Shown: positions 20,940 to 33,185, numbered from the stretch's first letter. The stretch is 64,000 nucleotides of DNA from Panulirus ornatus (GCF_036320965.1 NC_092250.1:19365117-19429116); one strand, 5' to 3'. Notes: generated by a model from the letters alone, not told the origin. Numbers and translations: made by a program.

Positions 20940-22605
20940 TACAAGTAGTGGTGATGTGAGAAGGAGATGGAATGAGTATTTTGAAGGTTTGTTGAATGTG
21001 TCTGATGACAGAGTGGCAGATATAGGGTGTTTGGGTCGAGGTGGTGTGCAAAGTGAGAGGGTTAGGGAAAATGATTTGGTAAACAGAGAAGAGGTAGTAA
21101 AAGCTTTGCGGAAGACGAAAGCCGGCAAGGCAGCAGGTTTGGATGGTATTGCAGTGGAATTTATTAAAAAAGGGGGTGACTGTATTGTTGACTGGTTGGT
21201 AAGGTTATTTAATGTATGTATGACTCATGGTGAGGTGCCTGAGGATTGGCGGAATGCGTGCATAGTGCCATTGCACAAAGGCAAAGGGGATAAGAGTGAG
21301 TGCTCAAATTACAGAGGTATAAGTTTGTTGAGTATTCCTGGTAAATTATATGGGAGGGTATTGATTGAGAGGGTGAAGGCATGTACAGAGCATCAGATTG
21401 GGGAAGAGCAGTGTGGTTTCAGAAGTGGTAGAGGATGTGTGGATCAGGTGTTTGCTTTGAAGAATGTATGTGAGAAATACTTAGAAAAGCAAATGGATTT
21501 GTATGTAGCATTTATGGATCTGGAGAAGGCATATGATAGAGTTGATAGAGATGCTCTGTGGAAGGTATTAAGAATATATGGTGTGGGAGGCAAGTTGTTA
21601 GAAGCAGTGAAAAGTTTTTATCGAGGATGTAAGGCATGTGTACGTGTAGGAAGAGAGGGAAGTGATTGGTTCTCAGTGAATGTAGGTTTGCGGCAGGGGT
21701 GTGTGATGTCTCCATGGTTGTTTAATTTGTTTATGGATGGGGTTGTTAGGGAGGTAAATGCAAGAGTCTTGGAAAGAGGGGCAAGTATGAAGTCTGTTGG
21801 GGATGAGAGAGCTTGGGAAGTGAGTCAGTTGTTGTTCGCTGATGATACAGCGCTGGTGGCGGATTCATGTGAGAAACTGCAGAAGCTGGTGACGGAGTTT
21901 GGTAAAGTGTGTGGAAGAAGAAAGTTAAGAGTAAATGTGAATAAGAGCAAGGTTATTAGGTACAGTAGGGTTGAGGGTCAAGTCAATTGGGAGGTGAGTG
22001 TGAATGGAGAAAAACTGGAGGAAGTGAAGTGTTTTAGATATCTGGGAGTGGATCTGTCAGCGGATGGAACCATGGAAGCGGAAGTGGATCATAGGGTGGG
22101 GGAGGGGGCGAAAATTTTGGGAGCCTTGAAAAATGTGTGGAAGTCGAGAACATTATCCCAGAAAGCAAAAATGGGTATGTTTGAAGGAATAGTGGTTCCA
22201 ACAATGTTGTATGGTTGCGAGGCGTGGGCTATGGATAGAGTTGTTCGCAGGAGGATGGATGTGCTGGAAATGAGATGTTTGAGGACAATGTGTGGTGTGA
22301 GGTGGTTTGATCGAGTAAGTAACGTAAGGGTAAGAGAGATGTGTGGAAATAAAAAGAGCGTGGTTGAGAGAGCAGAAGAGGGTGTTTTGAAATGGTTTGG
22401 GCACATGGAGAGAATGAGTGAGGAAAGATTGACCAAGAGGATATATGTGTCGGAGGTGGAGGGAACGAGGAGAAGAGGGAGACCAAATTGGAGGTGGAAA
22501 GATGGAGTGAAAAGGATTTTGTGTGATCGGGGCCTGAACATGCAGGAGGGTGAAAGGAGGGCAAGGAATAGAGTGAATTGGAGCGATGTGGTATACCGGG
22601 GTTGA
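20929..22605 (+). CDS. LINE-A reverse transcriptase plus C-terminal domain, 558 aa open frame
   Basis: The longest RT frame in the window. From the N-terminus: TSSGDVRRRWNEYFEGLLNV linker, [45 protein letters not shown], motif A FMDLEKAYDRVDRD, motif B RQGCVMSPWLF, motif C LLFADDTALVADS and the primer-grip region GEKLEEVKCFRYLGVDLSAD. The C-terminal domain follows (MLYGCEAWAMDR, KWFGHMERM, RRRGRPNWRWKDG, WSDVVYRG). All catalytic aspartates are intact. It is separated from the endonuclease by a frameshift, so it could only act if translated from its own start. Confidence 0.88.
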   Translation: MGGDTSSGDVRRRWNEYFEGLLNVSDDRVADIGCLGRGGVQSERVRENDLVNREEVVKALRKTKAGKAAGLDGIAVEFIKKGGDCIVDWLVRLFNVCMTHGEVPEDWRNACIVPLHKGKGDKSECSNYRGISLLSIPGKLYGRVLIERVKACTEHQIGEEQCGFRSGRGCVDQVFALKNVCEKYLEKQMDLYVAFMDLEKAYDRVDRDALWKVLRIYGVGGKLLEAVKSFYRGCKACVRVGREGSDWFSVNVGLRQGCVMSPWLFNLFMDGVVREVNARVLERGASMKSVGDERAWEVSQLLFADDTALVADSCEKLQKLVTEFGKVCGRRKLRVNVNKSKVIRYSRVEGQVNWEVSVNGEKLEEVKCFRYLGVDLSADGTMEAEVDHRVGEGAKILGALKNVWKSRTLSQKAKMGMFEGIVVPTMLYGCEAWAMDRVVRRRMDVLEMRCLRTMCGVRWFDRVSNVRVREMCGNKKSVVERAEEGVLKWFGHMERMSEERLTKRIYVSEVEGTRRRGRPNWRWKDGVKRILCDRGLNMQEGERRARNRVNWSDVVYRG

Positions 22606-22789
22606 CGTGCTGTCAGTGGATTGAATCAAGGCATGTGAAGCGTCCGGGGTAAACCATGGAAAGCTGTGTAGGTATGTATATTTGCGTGTGTGGACGTGTG
22701 TATGTACATGTGTATGGGGGGGCTGGGGCATTTCTTTCGTCTGTTTCCTTGCGCTACCTCGCAAACGCGGGAGACAGCAACGAGGTATA

Positions 22790-22796
<7 letters not shown>

Positions 22797-22883
<87 letters not shown>

Positions 22884-23028
22884 CCAAAAGAAGGAACAGA
22901 GAATTGGGCCAGGTGAGGGTATTCCCTCAAAGGCCCAGTCCTCTGTTCTTAATGCTACCTCGCTAATGCGGGAAATGGCGAATAGTTTAAAAGAAAAGAA
23001 AAAGAATATATATATATATATATATAGG
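22797..23028. repeat. (TA)n blocks flanking a SINE-A
   Basis: TA repeats at 22798-22869 and about 23008-23026, at the 5' and 3' ends of the first SINE-A of the chain. Confidence 0.95.
22870..23005 (+). mobile_element. SINE-A, 3' half
   Basis: Begins in the poly-T/CCAAAAGAAGGAACAGAG block and ends in CTACCTCGCTAATGCGGGAA ATGGCGAATAG plus an A-rich tail. The 5' half is missing. Confidence 0.85.
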
Positions 23029-23145
23029 AGGGAACAGAGAACAAGGCCAGGTGAGAACATTCCCTCAGAGGCCCAGTCCTCTGTTCTTAACGCTACCTTG
23101 CTAACGCGGGAAATGGCGAATAGTATGAAAGAAAGAAAGACATGA
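23029..23145 (+). mobile_element. SINE-A, 3' half (second copy)
   Basis: Same structure as the preceding copy, starting at GGAGGGAACAGAGAACAAGG and ending with a GAAAGAAAGA tail. It is joined to the previous SINE by TA repeats. Confidence 0.85.
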
Positions 23146-23234
23146 TTAAGTATTGTACAATAGATGTAATGCCTGTATGATTACATATATGTTCAAGTGA
23201 CTTATGAAGTTTATTTTCATGAAGTAGATGTTAC

Positions 23235-23565
23235 AGTGAATGAATGGGGCCTTTGTCTTTTCCTAGCGCTACCTCACACACATGAGGGGGGAGGGGGTTG
23301 TTATTCCATGTGTGGCGGGGTGGCGATGGGAATGAATAAAGGCAGACAGTATGAATCATGTGCATGTGTATATATGTATATGTCTGTGTGTGTGTATATA
23401 TATTTATACATTGAGATGTATAGGTATGTATATTTGCGTGTGTGGACATGTATGTATATACATGTGTATGTGGGTGGGTTGGGCCATTCTTTCGTCTGTT
23501 TCCTTGTGCTACCTCGCTAACGCGGGAGACAGCGACAAAGCAAAATAAATATAAAATAAATAAGA
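23235..23565 (+). mobile_element. LINE-A long 3' UTR and tail only
   Basis: A solo tail of the long-UTR type, with the inner hairpin block (CTAGCGCTACCTCACACACA to TGTGTGGCGGGGTGGCGATG), the TG/TA-rich spacer and the terminal block with an AAATAAATATAAAATAAAT tail. It is a severely 5'-truncated insertion. Confidence 0.85.
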
Positions 23566-24681
23566 TATTACAGTTAAGTCAGTTTGATGTTTATTTCATT
23601 TCTTTCATTCAGAATGTCCCACGGAATGTGGCATGCAGTTGAGAAGCACTCAGAATTATGCTGCCCTGCCACCAGGTGCATGAGGTACACTAAGTGTACT
23701 ATCAGGTGCATGAACTGAAGTGTGTGGTGTTTTTGGAATTTTTTTTTCACAAACAGATATAATTACAAAGTGGTTCCATCACAATTATCCATTTTTTTTA
23801 CAAGAGCTTCACAACATCACAGATTATTATATAACAAGGTTAAGATCTCTTACACACCTCCTTGATGTTATTACATAGACTTGCCAGTTTGTGAAAAAAT
23901 GTAAGGTGTGTAGCATCTGGCAACAGTGTGTGGGATGCCAATGCAGACACAATGGCCATGCATATTACCTTCAGGCAGAGGCAGGCAATTCAAGAATTTT
24001 GAATGTATGTGCTACAGCTGCAATGAAATACAAGTGAAATACCATAATGTATAAACCAAGACCACTGTGAATGGGTTTATATTGTTGAATGAAATTTACA
24101 GTTCTTATTCTGTTTTCTTAACACTGCACTACCATTGCAAAACAGTACCACTCTGTATTCAAACTTGATAAGGATGTGGACCTAAATTGGACTTCTAATT
24201 GCTGGACATCTAAGTGGAAAAAATATGTAAGGAATACAAGTGCAAGAATGAAGAGATTGGGTGTTTATAGACTTTGAAGATGAAGAGGTTTTAGGAACTG
24301 GGAAAGACCTAAGGAGTAAGAGGATTATACATCTTTGCAGTGCAAAGAAAGGGGTAGATACCATGCCTCTCCATGTGTGGGAAGTGGCAATCAGTCACAT
24401 GCCACAGGTCCCTGCCTTAGTTGCTAGTACACACTGACAGGTCACAAGAGCATTTACTGACATAATGCATATCAAAGAGAGAGGACAGCAACATCAAGGT
24501 GGATGGAGAGGGATAGTTGAGCAGACGTGATAGTGGGAGAGTTTATTGGAGTGAATTCTTTTTCATTCCATTCGGCTAAGTGAAAGGTGGAGTGAAATTT
24601 ATCACGGATGTGTGAGCTGTAACTACCCCCCCCCCCTACTTATGATATAGTTTTGTTTTTCATGATTTTGTTGTTTCACAG
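23566..24681. other. Unassigned sequence, probably COX19 intron
   Basis: No recognised gene or repeat. It includes a run of C at about 24628-24638. Confidence 0.4.
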
Positions 24682-24718
24682 GCACATCTTGGTCAAACAG
24701 ATTGAAGAATTAGGAAGT

Positions 24719-24822
24719 ATGGCATCTATGACTTTTGGCCAGAAGACTTTCACTCCAACACCACCACAAAAAGGAAGCTTTCCCTTAGATCATCATGGTG
24801 AATGCAAGAAGTTCATGCTAAA
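24719..24822 (+). CDS. COX19: COX19, cytochrome c oxidase assembly factor, coding exon 1
   Basis: Copper-related assembly protein of the mitochondrial intermembrane space and cytosol, needed for cytochrome oxidase biogenesis. The exon starts after acceptor TTTCACAG (24681), with 37 bases of 5' sequence before ATG. It reads [20 protein letters not shown], then [14 protein letters not shown], matching the conserved COX19 N-terminus ([19 protein letters not shown]). It carries Cys29, the first cysteine of the first CX9C motif. It ends with two bases of the next codon at donor AA|GTAAGT. The upstream frame is also open, but this ATG agrees with the usual length of the family. Identity is recognised from the family consensus, not a search. 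Confidence 0.92.
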
Positions 24823-25093
24823 GTAAGTCAGATTTTGGGATCTTTAGAATATGATTTTTTTTTCCCATATTAAAAGAAATTTTCTTAAGATGGGTTTTTA
24901 GGAGCGTGTTATTACTGTATTTCCTGCCGTACAAAGATGAACTTTTTTATAGAAAACTGTCTCAACAAAATTCACCTTGTGATGTCTTGGTTAAGCCTAA
25001 ATCCAGGAGACAGTTGTAACTTATCATTGTTTTAAGGAATTTGAGCAAAAAGTTGTGGCTGAGGTGTGGTCACATTCTGAGGACTCAACCAAC

Positions 25094-25108
<15 letters not shown>

Positions 25109-25176
<68 letters not shown>
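25109..25176. repeat. (TA)n microsatellite
   Basis: Follows an A-run at 25092-25108 and precedes the LINE-A tail. Confidence 0.97.
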
Positions 25177-25180
<4 letters not shown>

Positions 25181-26770
25181 ATTTTGCTTTGTCGCTGTCT
25201 CCCACGTTTGCGAGGTAGCGCAAGGAAACAGACGAAAGAAATGGCCCAACCCACCCCCATACACAATGTATACACACACACGTCCACACACACGCAAATA
25301 TACATACCTATACATCTCAATGAACTCATATATATACATACACAGACACATACATATATACCCGTGCACACAATTCACACTGTCTGCCCCCGTTCACTCC
25401 CATTGCCACCTCGCCACACATGGAATACCTTCCCCCTCCCCCCTCATGTGTGCGAGGTAGCACTAGGAAAAGACAACAAAGGCCCCATTCGTTCACACTC
25501 AGTCTCTAGCTCCACGCAATAATGCCCGAAACCACAGCTCCCTTTCCACATCCAGGCCCCACACAACTTTCCATGGTTTACCCCAGACGCTTCACATGCC
25601 CTGATTCAATCCACTGACAGCATGTCAACCCCGGTATACCACATCGATCCAATTCACTCTATTCCTTGCCCTCCTTTCACCCTCCTGCATGTTCAGGCCC
25701 CGATCACACAAAATCTTTTTCACTCCATCTTTCCACCTCCAATTTGGTCTCCCACTTCTCCTCGTTCCCTCCACCTCCGACACATATATCCTCTTGGTCA
25801 ATCTTTCCTCACTCATTCTCTCCATGTGCCCAAACCATTTCAAAACATCCTCTTCTGCTCTCTCAACCACGCTCTTTTTATTTCCACACATTTCTCTTAC
25901 CCTTACATTACTTACTCGATCAAACCACCTCACACCACACATTGTTCTCAAACATCTCATTTCCAGCACACCCACCCTCCTGCGCACAACTCTATCCATA
26001 GCCCACGCCTCGCAACCATACAACATTGTTGGAACCACTATTCCTTCAAACATACCCATTTTTGCTTTCTGAGATAATGTTCTCGACTTCCACACATTCT
26101 TCAAGGCTCCCAGGATTTTCGCCCCGTCCCCCACCCTATGATTCACTTCCGCTTCCATGGTTCCATCCGCTGCCAGATCCACTCCCAGATATCTAAAACA
26201 CTTTACTTCCTCCAGTTTTTCTCGATTCAAACTTACCTCCTAATTGACTTGACCCTCAACCCTACTGTACCTAATAACCTTGCTCTTATTCACATTTACT
26301 CTTAACTTTCTTCTTTCACACACTTTACCAAACTCAGTCACCAGCTTATGCAGTTTCTCACATGAATCAGCCACCAGCGCTGTATCATCAGCGAACAACA
26401 ACTGACTCACTTCCCAAGCTCTCTCAACCACAACAGACTTCATACTTGCCCCTCTTTCCAAAACTCTTGCATTCACCTCCCTAACAACCCCATCCATAAA
26501 CAAATTAAACAACCATGGAGACATCACACACCCCTGCCGCAAACCTACATTCACTGAGAACCAATCACTTTCCTCTCTTCCTACACGTACACATGCCTTA
26601 CATCCTCGATAAAAACTTTTCACTGCTTCTAACAACTTGCCTCCCACACCATATATTCGTAATACCTTCCACCAAGCATCTCTATCAACTCTATCATATG
26701 CCTTCTCCAGATCCATAAATGCTACATACAAGTCCATTTGCTTTTCTAAGTATTTCTCACATACATTCTT
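25181..26770 (-). mobile_element. LINE-A, 5'-truncated, long-UTR subfamily
   Basis: Minus strand. Complete tail and long 3' UTR (25190-25620), C-terminal domain and most of the RT. Truncated at NVCEKYLEKQ, where it joins the 3' end of a SINE-A in the same orientation. A stop at 26238-26240 (TGG to TAG in NWEVS) divides the frame. Confidence 0.9.
25625..26230 (-). pseudogene. LINE-A C-terminal domain (201 aa)
   Basis: Minus-strand frame from the thumb region (EKLEEVKCFRYLGVDLAADG) through MLYGCEAWAMDR, MCGVRWFDRVSN, KWFGHMERM and RRSGRPNWRWKDG to WIDVVYRG. It belongs to the same element as the RT frame at 26240-26800 and is cut off by one nonsense change. Confidence 0.8.
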
Positions 26771-26800
26771 TTCTTTCATACTATTCGCCATTTCCCGCAT
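26240..26800 (-). pseudogene. LINE-A reverse transcriptase core fused to SINE-A (186 aa)
   Basis: Minus-strand frame. The first residues ([10 protein letters not shown]) come from the SINE-A tail and then continue in frame into NVCEKYLEKQMDLYVAFMDL of the LINE. Motif A (DLEKAYDRVDRD), motif B (RQGCVMSPWLF) and motif C (LLFADDTALVADS) are intact. It ends at the nonsense codon shared with the C-terminal frame. The fusion marks the insertion junction and is not a natural gene. Confidence 0.75.
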
Positions 26801-26947
26801 TAGCGAGGTAGCGTTAAGAACAGAGGACTGGGCCTTAGAGGGAATATCCTCACCTGGCCCCCTTCTCTGTTCCTTCTTTTGGAAAATTAAAAAAAAAAAA
26901 AAAAAACGAGGGGAGGATTTCCAGCCACCCGCTCCCTCCCCTTTTAG
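26771..26947 (-). mobile_element. SINE-A between two head-to-head LINE-A copies
   Basis: Minus strand. The tail side (TTCTTTCATACTATTCGCCA TTTCCCGCATTAGCGAGG) is toward 26771, the A/T-run is at about 26886-26906, and the 5' GGGGAGGATTTCC/CCCCTTTTAGT block is at 26910-26947. The 5'-most 60 bases are missing. AGTC at the right junction is shared by SINE and LINE. Confidence 0.85.
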
Positions 26948-28020
26948 TCAATTGGGAGGTAAGTGTGAATGGAGAAAAACTGGAGGAAGTAAAGTGTTTT
27001 AGATATCTGGGAGTGGATTTGGCAGCGGATGGAACCATGGAAGCGGAAGTGAATCATAGGGTGGGGAGGGGGCGAAAATTCTGGGAGCCTTGAAGAATGT
27101 GTGGAAGTCGAGAACATTATCTCAGAAAGCAAAAATGGGTATGTTTGAAGGAATAGTGGTTCCAACAATGTTGTATGGTTGCGAGGCGTGGGCTATGGAT
27201 AGAGTTGTGCGCAGGAGGGTGGATGTGCTGGAAATGAGATGTTTAAGGACAATGTGTGGTGTGAGGTGGTTTGATCGAGTAAGTAATGTAAGGGTAAGAG
27301 AGATGTGTGGAAATAAAAAGAGTGTGGTTGAGAGAGCAGAAGAGGGTGTTTTGAAATGGTTTGGGCACATGGAGAGAATGAGTGAGGAAAGATTGACCAA
27401 GAGGATATATGTGTCGGAGGTGGAGGGAACGAGGAAAAGTGGGAGACCAAATTGGAGGTGGAAAGATGGAGTGAAAAAGATTTTGAGTGATCGGGGCCTG
27501 AACATGCAGGAGGGTGAAAGGCGGGCAAGGAATAGAGTGAATTGGATCGATGTGGTATACCGGGGTTGATGTGCTGTCAGTGGATTGAATCAGGGCATGT
27601 GAAGCGTCTGGGGTAAACCATGGAAAGTTGTGTGGGGCCTGGATGTGGAAAGGGAGCTGTGGTTTCGGGCATTATTGCATGACAGCTAGAGACTGAGTGT
27701 GAACGAATGGGGTCTTTGTTGTCTTTTCCTAGCGCTACCTCGCACACATGAGGGGAGAGAGGGATGGTATGCCATGTGTGGCGAGGTGGCGATGGGAATG
27801 AATAAAGGCAGACAGTGTGAATTGTGTGCATAGGTATATATGTATGTGTCTGTGTGTGTATATATATGTGTACATTGAGATGTATAGGTATGTATATTTG
27901 CGTGTGTGGACGTGTATGTATATACATGTGTATGGGGGTGGGTTGGGCCATTTCTTTCGTCTGTTTCCTTGCGCTACCTCGCAAACGCGGGAGACAGCGA
28001 CAAAGCAAAATAAAAAGATA
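26948..28020 (+). mobile_element. LINE-A 3' half, long-UTR subfamily, plus strand
   Basis: Begins in the RT thumb (AATTGGGAGGTAAGTGTGAA). The C-terminal domain is open at 27090-27569 ([15 protein letters not shown]), followed by the long 3' UTR and tail to AAAGCAAAATAAAAAGA. A one-base deletion near 27066 separates it from the upstream frame. It forms an inverted repeat with 25181-26260. Confidence 0.9.
27090..27569 (+). pseudogene. LINE-A C-terminal domain (159 aa)
   Basis: KNVWKSRTLSQKAKMGMFEG to WIDVVYRG, the conserved region after the RT in this family, with LYGCEAWAMDR, the MCGVRWFDRVSN block and GRPNWRWKDG. The RT is absent, so it is a fragment. Confidence 0.8.
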
Positions 28021-28023
28021 AAA

Positions 28024-28025
<2 letters not shown>

Positions 28026-28094
<69 letters not shown>
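28026..28094. repeat. (TA)n microsatellite
   Basis: TA tract at the 3' end of LINE-A and the 5' end of the next SINE-A. Confidence 0.97.
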
Positions 28095-28096
<2 letters not shown>

Positions 28097-28342
28097 CCCT
28101 GGGGATAGGGGAGAAAGAATAATTCCCACGTATTCCCTGCGTGTCATAGAAGGTGACTAAAAGGGGAGGGAGCGGGTGGCTGGAAATCCTCCCCTCTCGT
28201 TTTTTTTTTTTTTTTTTTTTTTTTCCAAAAGAAGGAACAGAGAAGGGGGCCAGGTGAGGATATTCCCTCTAAGGCCCAGTCCTCTGTTCTTAACGCTCCC
28301 TCGCTAATGCGGGAAATGGCGAATAGTATGAAAGAAAAGAAA

Positions 28343-28344
<2 letters not shown>
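28095..28344 (+). mobile_element. SINE-A, full length
   Basis: Complete copy. Head ATCCCTGGGGATAGGGGAGA, CCCACGTATTCCCTGCGTGT, a GACTAAAAGGGGAGGGAGCG block, a T-run (28200-28224), CCAAAAGAAGGAACAGAG, and tail CTCGCTAATGCGGGAAATGG with a GAAAGAAAAGAAAAGA end. It sits between TA tracts. Confidence 0.92.
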
Positions 28345-28557
<213 letters not shown>

Positions 28558-28559
28558 TT

Positions 28560-30617
<2,058 letters not shown>

Positions 30618-30619
30618 TA

Positions 30620-30813
30620 GACATTGAAGCTTATTGATACAGTGGTTAAATTGATGAGAACTGCTATTGACGTTTGTGTAAATAAATTATACATTTCCTT
30701 TTTTCCATAGCCAGAGGTTGAACCATTATGTGACATTCATTTTTTTCATTCATTTCAAGCTAGAAGTTTCAGTTTTCTAAATTGTTTCTTACATTTTAAA
30801 TATGTATATATAT
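30620..30813. other. AT-rich sequence after the chimera
   Basis: Contains AATAAA near 30680-30685. It may be the rest of the co-inserted transcript, but nothing else is recognised. Confidence 0.35.
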
Positions 30814-31056
30814 GTATATCCCTGGGGATAGGGGATTAAGAATACTTCCCACGTATTCCCTGCGTGTCGTAGAAGGCGACTAAAAGGGGAGGGAGCGGGG
30901 GGCTGGAAATCCTCCCCTCTCGTATTTTTTTAAATTTTCCAAAAGAAGGAACAGAGGGGGCCAGGTGAGGATATTCCAAAAAAGGCCCAGTCCTCTGTTC
31001 TTAACGCTACCTTGCTAACGCGGGAAATGGCAAATAGTTTAAAAGAAAAGAAAAGA
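30814..31056 (+). mobile_element. SINE-A, full length
   Basis: Head ATCCCTGGGGATAGGGGATT to tail CTTGCTAACGCGGGAAATGG. About 90 bases downstream the LINE-A 5' end begins with nearly the same head, giving a side-by-side comparison. Confidence 0.9.
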
Positions 31057-31141
31057 AATATATATGTATGTGTGTGTGTGTGTATATGTGCGTATGTATG
31101 TGTATGTGTGTGTATGTGTATATGTATATATATATGTATAT
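31057..31141. repeat. (TG)n/(TA)n compound microsatellite
   Basis: Alternating pyrimidine/purine tract (TATGTGTG, GTATGTGT words) between SINE-A and the LINE-A 5' end. Confidence 0.9.
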
Positions 31142-31263
31142 TATCCCTGGGGATAGGGGTGAAAGAATACTTCCCACGTATTCCTCGCGTGTCGTAGAGA
31201 GCGACTAGAGGGGACGGGAGCGGGGGGCCAGAAATCCTCCCCTCCTTGTATTAACTTTCTAAA

Positions 31264-31890
31264 ATGGGAAACAGAAGAAGGAGTCACGCGGGGAGTGCTC
31301 ATCCTCCTCGAAGGCTCAGAGTGGGGTGCCTAAATGTGTGTGGATGTAACCAAGATGTAAAAAAAGGAGAGATAGGTAGTATGTTTGAGGAAAGGAACCT
31401 GGATGTTTTGGCTCTGAGTGAAACGAAGCTCAAGGGTAAAGGGGAAGAGTGGTTTGGGAATGTCTGGGGAGTAAAGTCAGGGGTTAGTGAGAGGACAAGA
31501 GGAAGGGAAGGAGTAGCAATACTCCTGAAACAGGAGTTGTGGGAGTATGTGATAGAGTGGAAGAAAGTAAATTCTCGATTAATATGGGTAAAACTGAAAG
31601 TTGATGGAGAGAGGTGGGTGATTATTGGTGCATATGCACCTGGGCATGAGAAGAAAGATCAAGAGAGGCAAGTGTTTTGGGAGCAGCTGAATGAGTGTGT
31701 TAGTGGTTTTGATGCACGAGACCGGGTTATAGTGATGGGTGATTTGAATGCAAAGGTGAGTAATGTGGCAGTTGAGGGAATAATTGGTATACATGGGGTG
31801 TTCAGTGTTGTGAATGGAAATGGTGAAGAGCTTGTAGATTTATGTGCTGAAAAAGGACTGATGATTGGGAATACCTGGTTTAAAAAGTGA
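31264..31890 (+). CDS. LINE-A APE endonuclease, N-terminal 208 aa
   Basis: Starts MGNRRRSHAGSAHPPRR at the first ATG of the element, so this is the likely native start. Endonuclease/exonuclease/phosphatase fold motifs: [11 protein letters not shown] (strand with catalytic Asn), LDVLALSETKLKG (catalytic Glu in SETK), VIIGAYAPG and VIVMGDLNAKV (catalytic Asp-Asn). It ends at a nonsense TGA where other copies have CGA (KKRDIHKYT). The second half continues at 31925-32494 after a one-base insertion. It nicks DNA for target-primed reverse transcription. Confidence 0.85.
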   Translation: MGNRRRSHAGSAHPPRRLRVGCLNVCGCNQDVKKGEIGSMFEERNLDVLALSETKLKGKGEEWFGNVWGVKSGVSERTRGREGVAILLKQELWEYVIEWKKVNSRLIWVKLKVDGERWVIIGAYAPGHEKKDQERQVFWEQLNECVSGFDARDRVIVMGDLNAKVSNVAVEGIIGIHGVFSVVNGNGEELVDLCAEKGLMIGNTWFKK

Positions 31891-31924
31891 GATATACATA
31901 AGTATACTTATGTAAGTAGGAGAG

Positions 31925-32494
31925 ATGGCCAGAGGAGCGTTATTGGATTACGTGTTAATTGACAGGCGTGCGAAAGAGAGACTTTTGGATGTTAATGTGC
32001 TGAGAGGTGCAACTGGAGGGGTGTCTGATCATTATCTTGTGGAGGCTAAGGTGAAGATTTGTATGGGTTTTCAGAAAAGAAGAGTGAATGTTGGGGTGAA
32101 GAGGGTGGTGAGAGTAAGTGAGCTTGAGAAGGAGACCTGTGTGAGGAAGTACCAGGAGAGACTGAGTACAGAATGGAAAAAGGTGAGAACAATGGAAGCA
32201 AGGGGAGTGGGGGAGGAATGGGATGTATTTAGGGAATCAGTGATGGATTGCGCAAAAGATGCTTGTGGCATGAGAAGAGTGGGAGGTGGGTTGATTAGAA
32301 AGGGTAGTGAGTGGTGGGATGAAGAAGTAAGAGTATTAGTGAAAGAGAAGAGAGAGGCATTTGGACGATTTTTGCAGGGAAAAAATGCAATTGAGTGGGA
32401 GATGTATAAAAGAAAGAGACAGGAGGTCAAGAGAAAGGTGCAAGAGGTGGGAAAAAAAGGGCAAATGAGAGTTGGGGTGAGAGAGTATCATTAA
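31925..32494 (+). pseudogene. LINE-A endonuclease C-terminal part and linker (189 aa)
   Basis: Contains LLDYVLIDRRAKERLLDV, the SDHYLVEAKV catalytic segment and the charged linker. A frameshift near 31933 separates it from the first half. A second indel (GTGGGAAAAAAAGG at about 32447) ends the frame at EYH*. The element is dead. Confidence 0.8.
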
Positions 32495-32650
32495 ATTTTA
32501 GGGAGAATAAAAAGATGTTCTGGAAGGAGGTAAATAAAGTGCGTAAGACAAGGGAGCAAATGGGAACTGCAGTGAAGGGCGCAAATGGGGAGGTGATAAC
32601 AAGTAGTGGTGATGTGAGAAGGAGATGGAGTGAGTATTTTGAAGGTATTA

Positions 32651-33172
32651 TTTAGTCGTCTTTTTGACATTCGTTTAAACTGTTAAATGAAGTCAATTTT
32701 AAGATATTTTCTGTTCCTTTGCATCGTATTTACTTGGTATGTATCAGTAACTGAAAGCATTATATTTTCCATTATTATTTCAAGTAGAGAAGTGTTTGAA
32801 TATTCTATCTTTCAATTTTGAAACAAAAAGTTTTTGGAGCTAAATAACACCCTGAAGTATTACCTTCAATTTTTGGCATTTCTCAGAAGTATAGCTTTCC
32901 TTTAAAAACTCATTATAAGAAGTATTTTTCATGCTAGATACAAATATGGTGTTAAAATAACGTTTAGTCCTCTTAATGACACTCAATTATGATGCTGAAT
33001 GAATTCAATTTTAAGATTGTTCCTTTGCATCTTATTTACTGTGTATATACCGGTGCCTGAGAGCATTATGATATATTTTCCATGATTATTTCAAGTAAAG
33101 AAGTGTTTGAATATCTTATCTTTCAATTTTGAAACTGTTTTTTGAGCTAAAAAATACCTTGAATTATTACCT
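32651..33172. repeat. Diverged tandem duplication, period about 312 bp
   Basis: TTTAGTC...TTTCAATTTTGAAAC occurs at about 32651-32825 and again at 32963-33136, with shared words such as TTCAATTTTAAGAT, TTCCTTTGCATC and TATTTCAAGTA. The LINE-A of 31142-32646 ends exactly at its left edge and the LINE-A of 33186 begins at its right edge. Confidence 0.75.
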
Positions 33173-33185
33173 ACTTTTTATTTAT

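Larger units (their letters stand above)
20342..22796 (+). mobile_element. LINE-A, nearly complete polymerase, short-UTR subfamily, (TA)n on both sides
   Basis: Plus-strand LINE-A truncated in the endonuclease (begins TGGTGCAACTGGAGGGATGT) and continuing through linker, RT, C-terminal domain, short 3' UTR and tail (GCGCTACCTCGCAAACGCGG) to an A-run. TA repeats flank it on both sides, which suggests insertion into a TA microsatellite or microsatellite growth from both ends. Confidence 0.9.
31142..32646 (+). mobile_element. LINE-A with intact 5' end, 3'-truncated
   Basis: The only young copy with the 5' UTR (31142-31263: ATCCCTGGGGATAGGGGTGA to TCTAAAATGGG) and endonuclease start. It stops in the linker at RRRWSEYFEG without RT, UTR or tail. 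Like 4927-7110, it is a 3'-truncated insertion. Confidence 0.88.

Noticed and set aside
30814..31056. SINE-A head as a tRNA-derived promoter
   Set aside because: I could not find convincing A and B boxes or a tRNA fold. The match to the LINE-A 5' UTR explains the head better.
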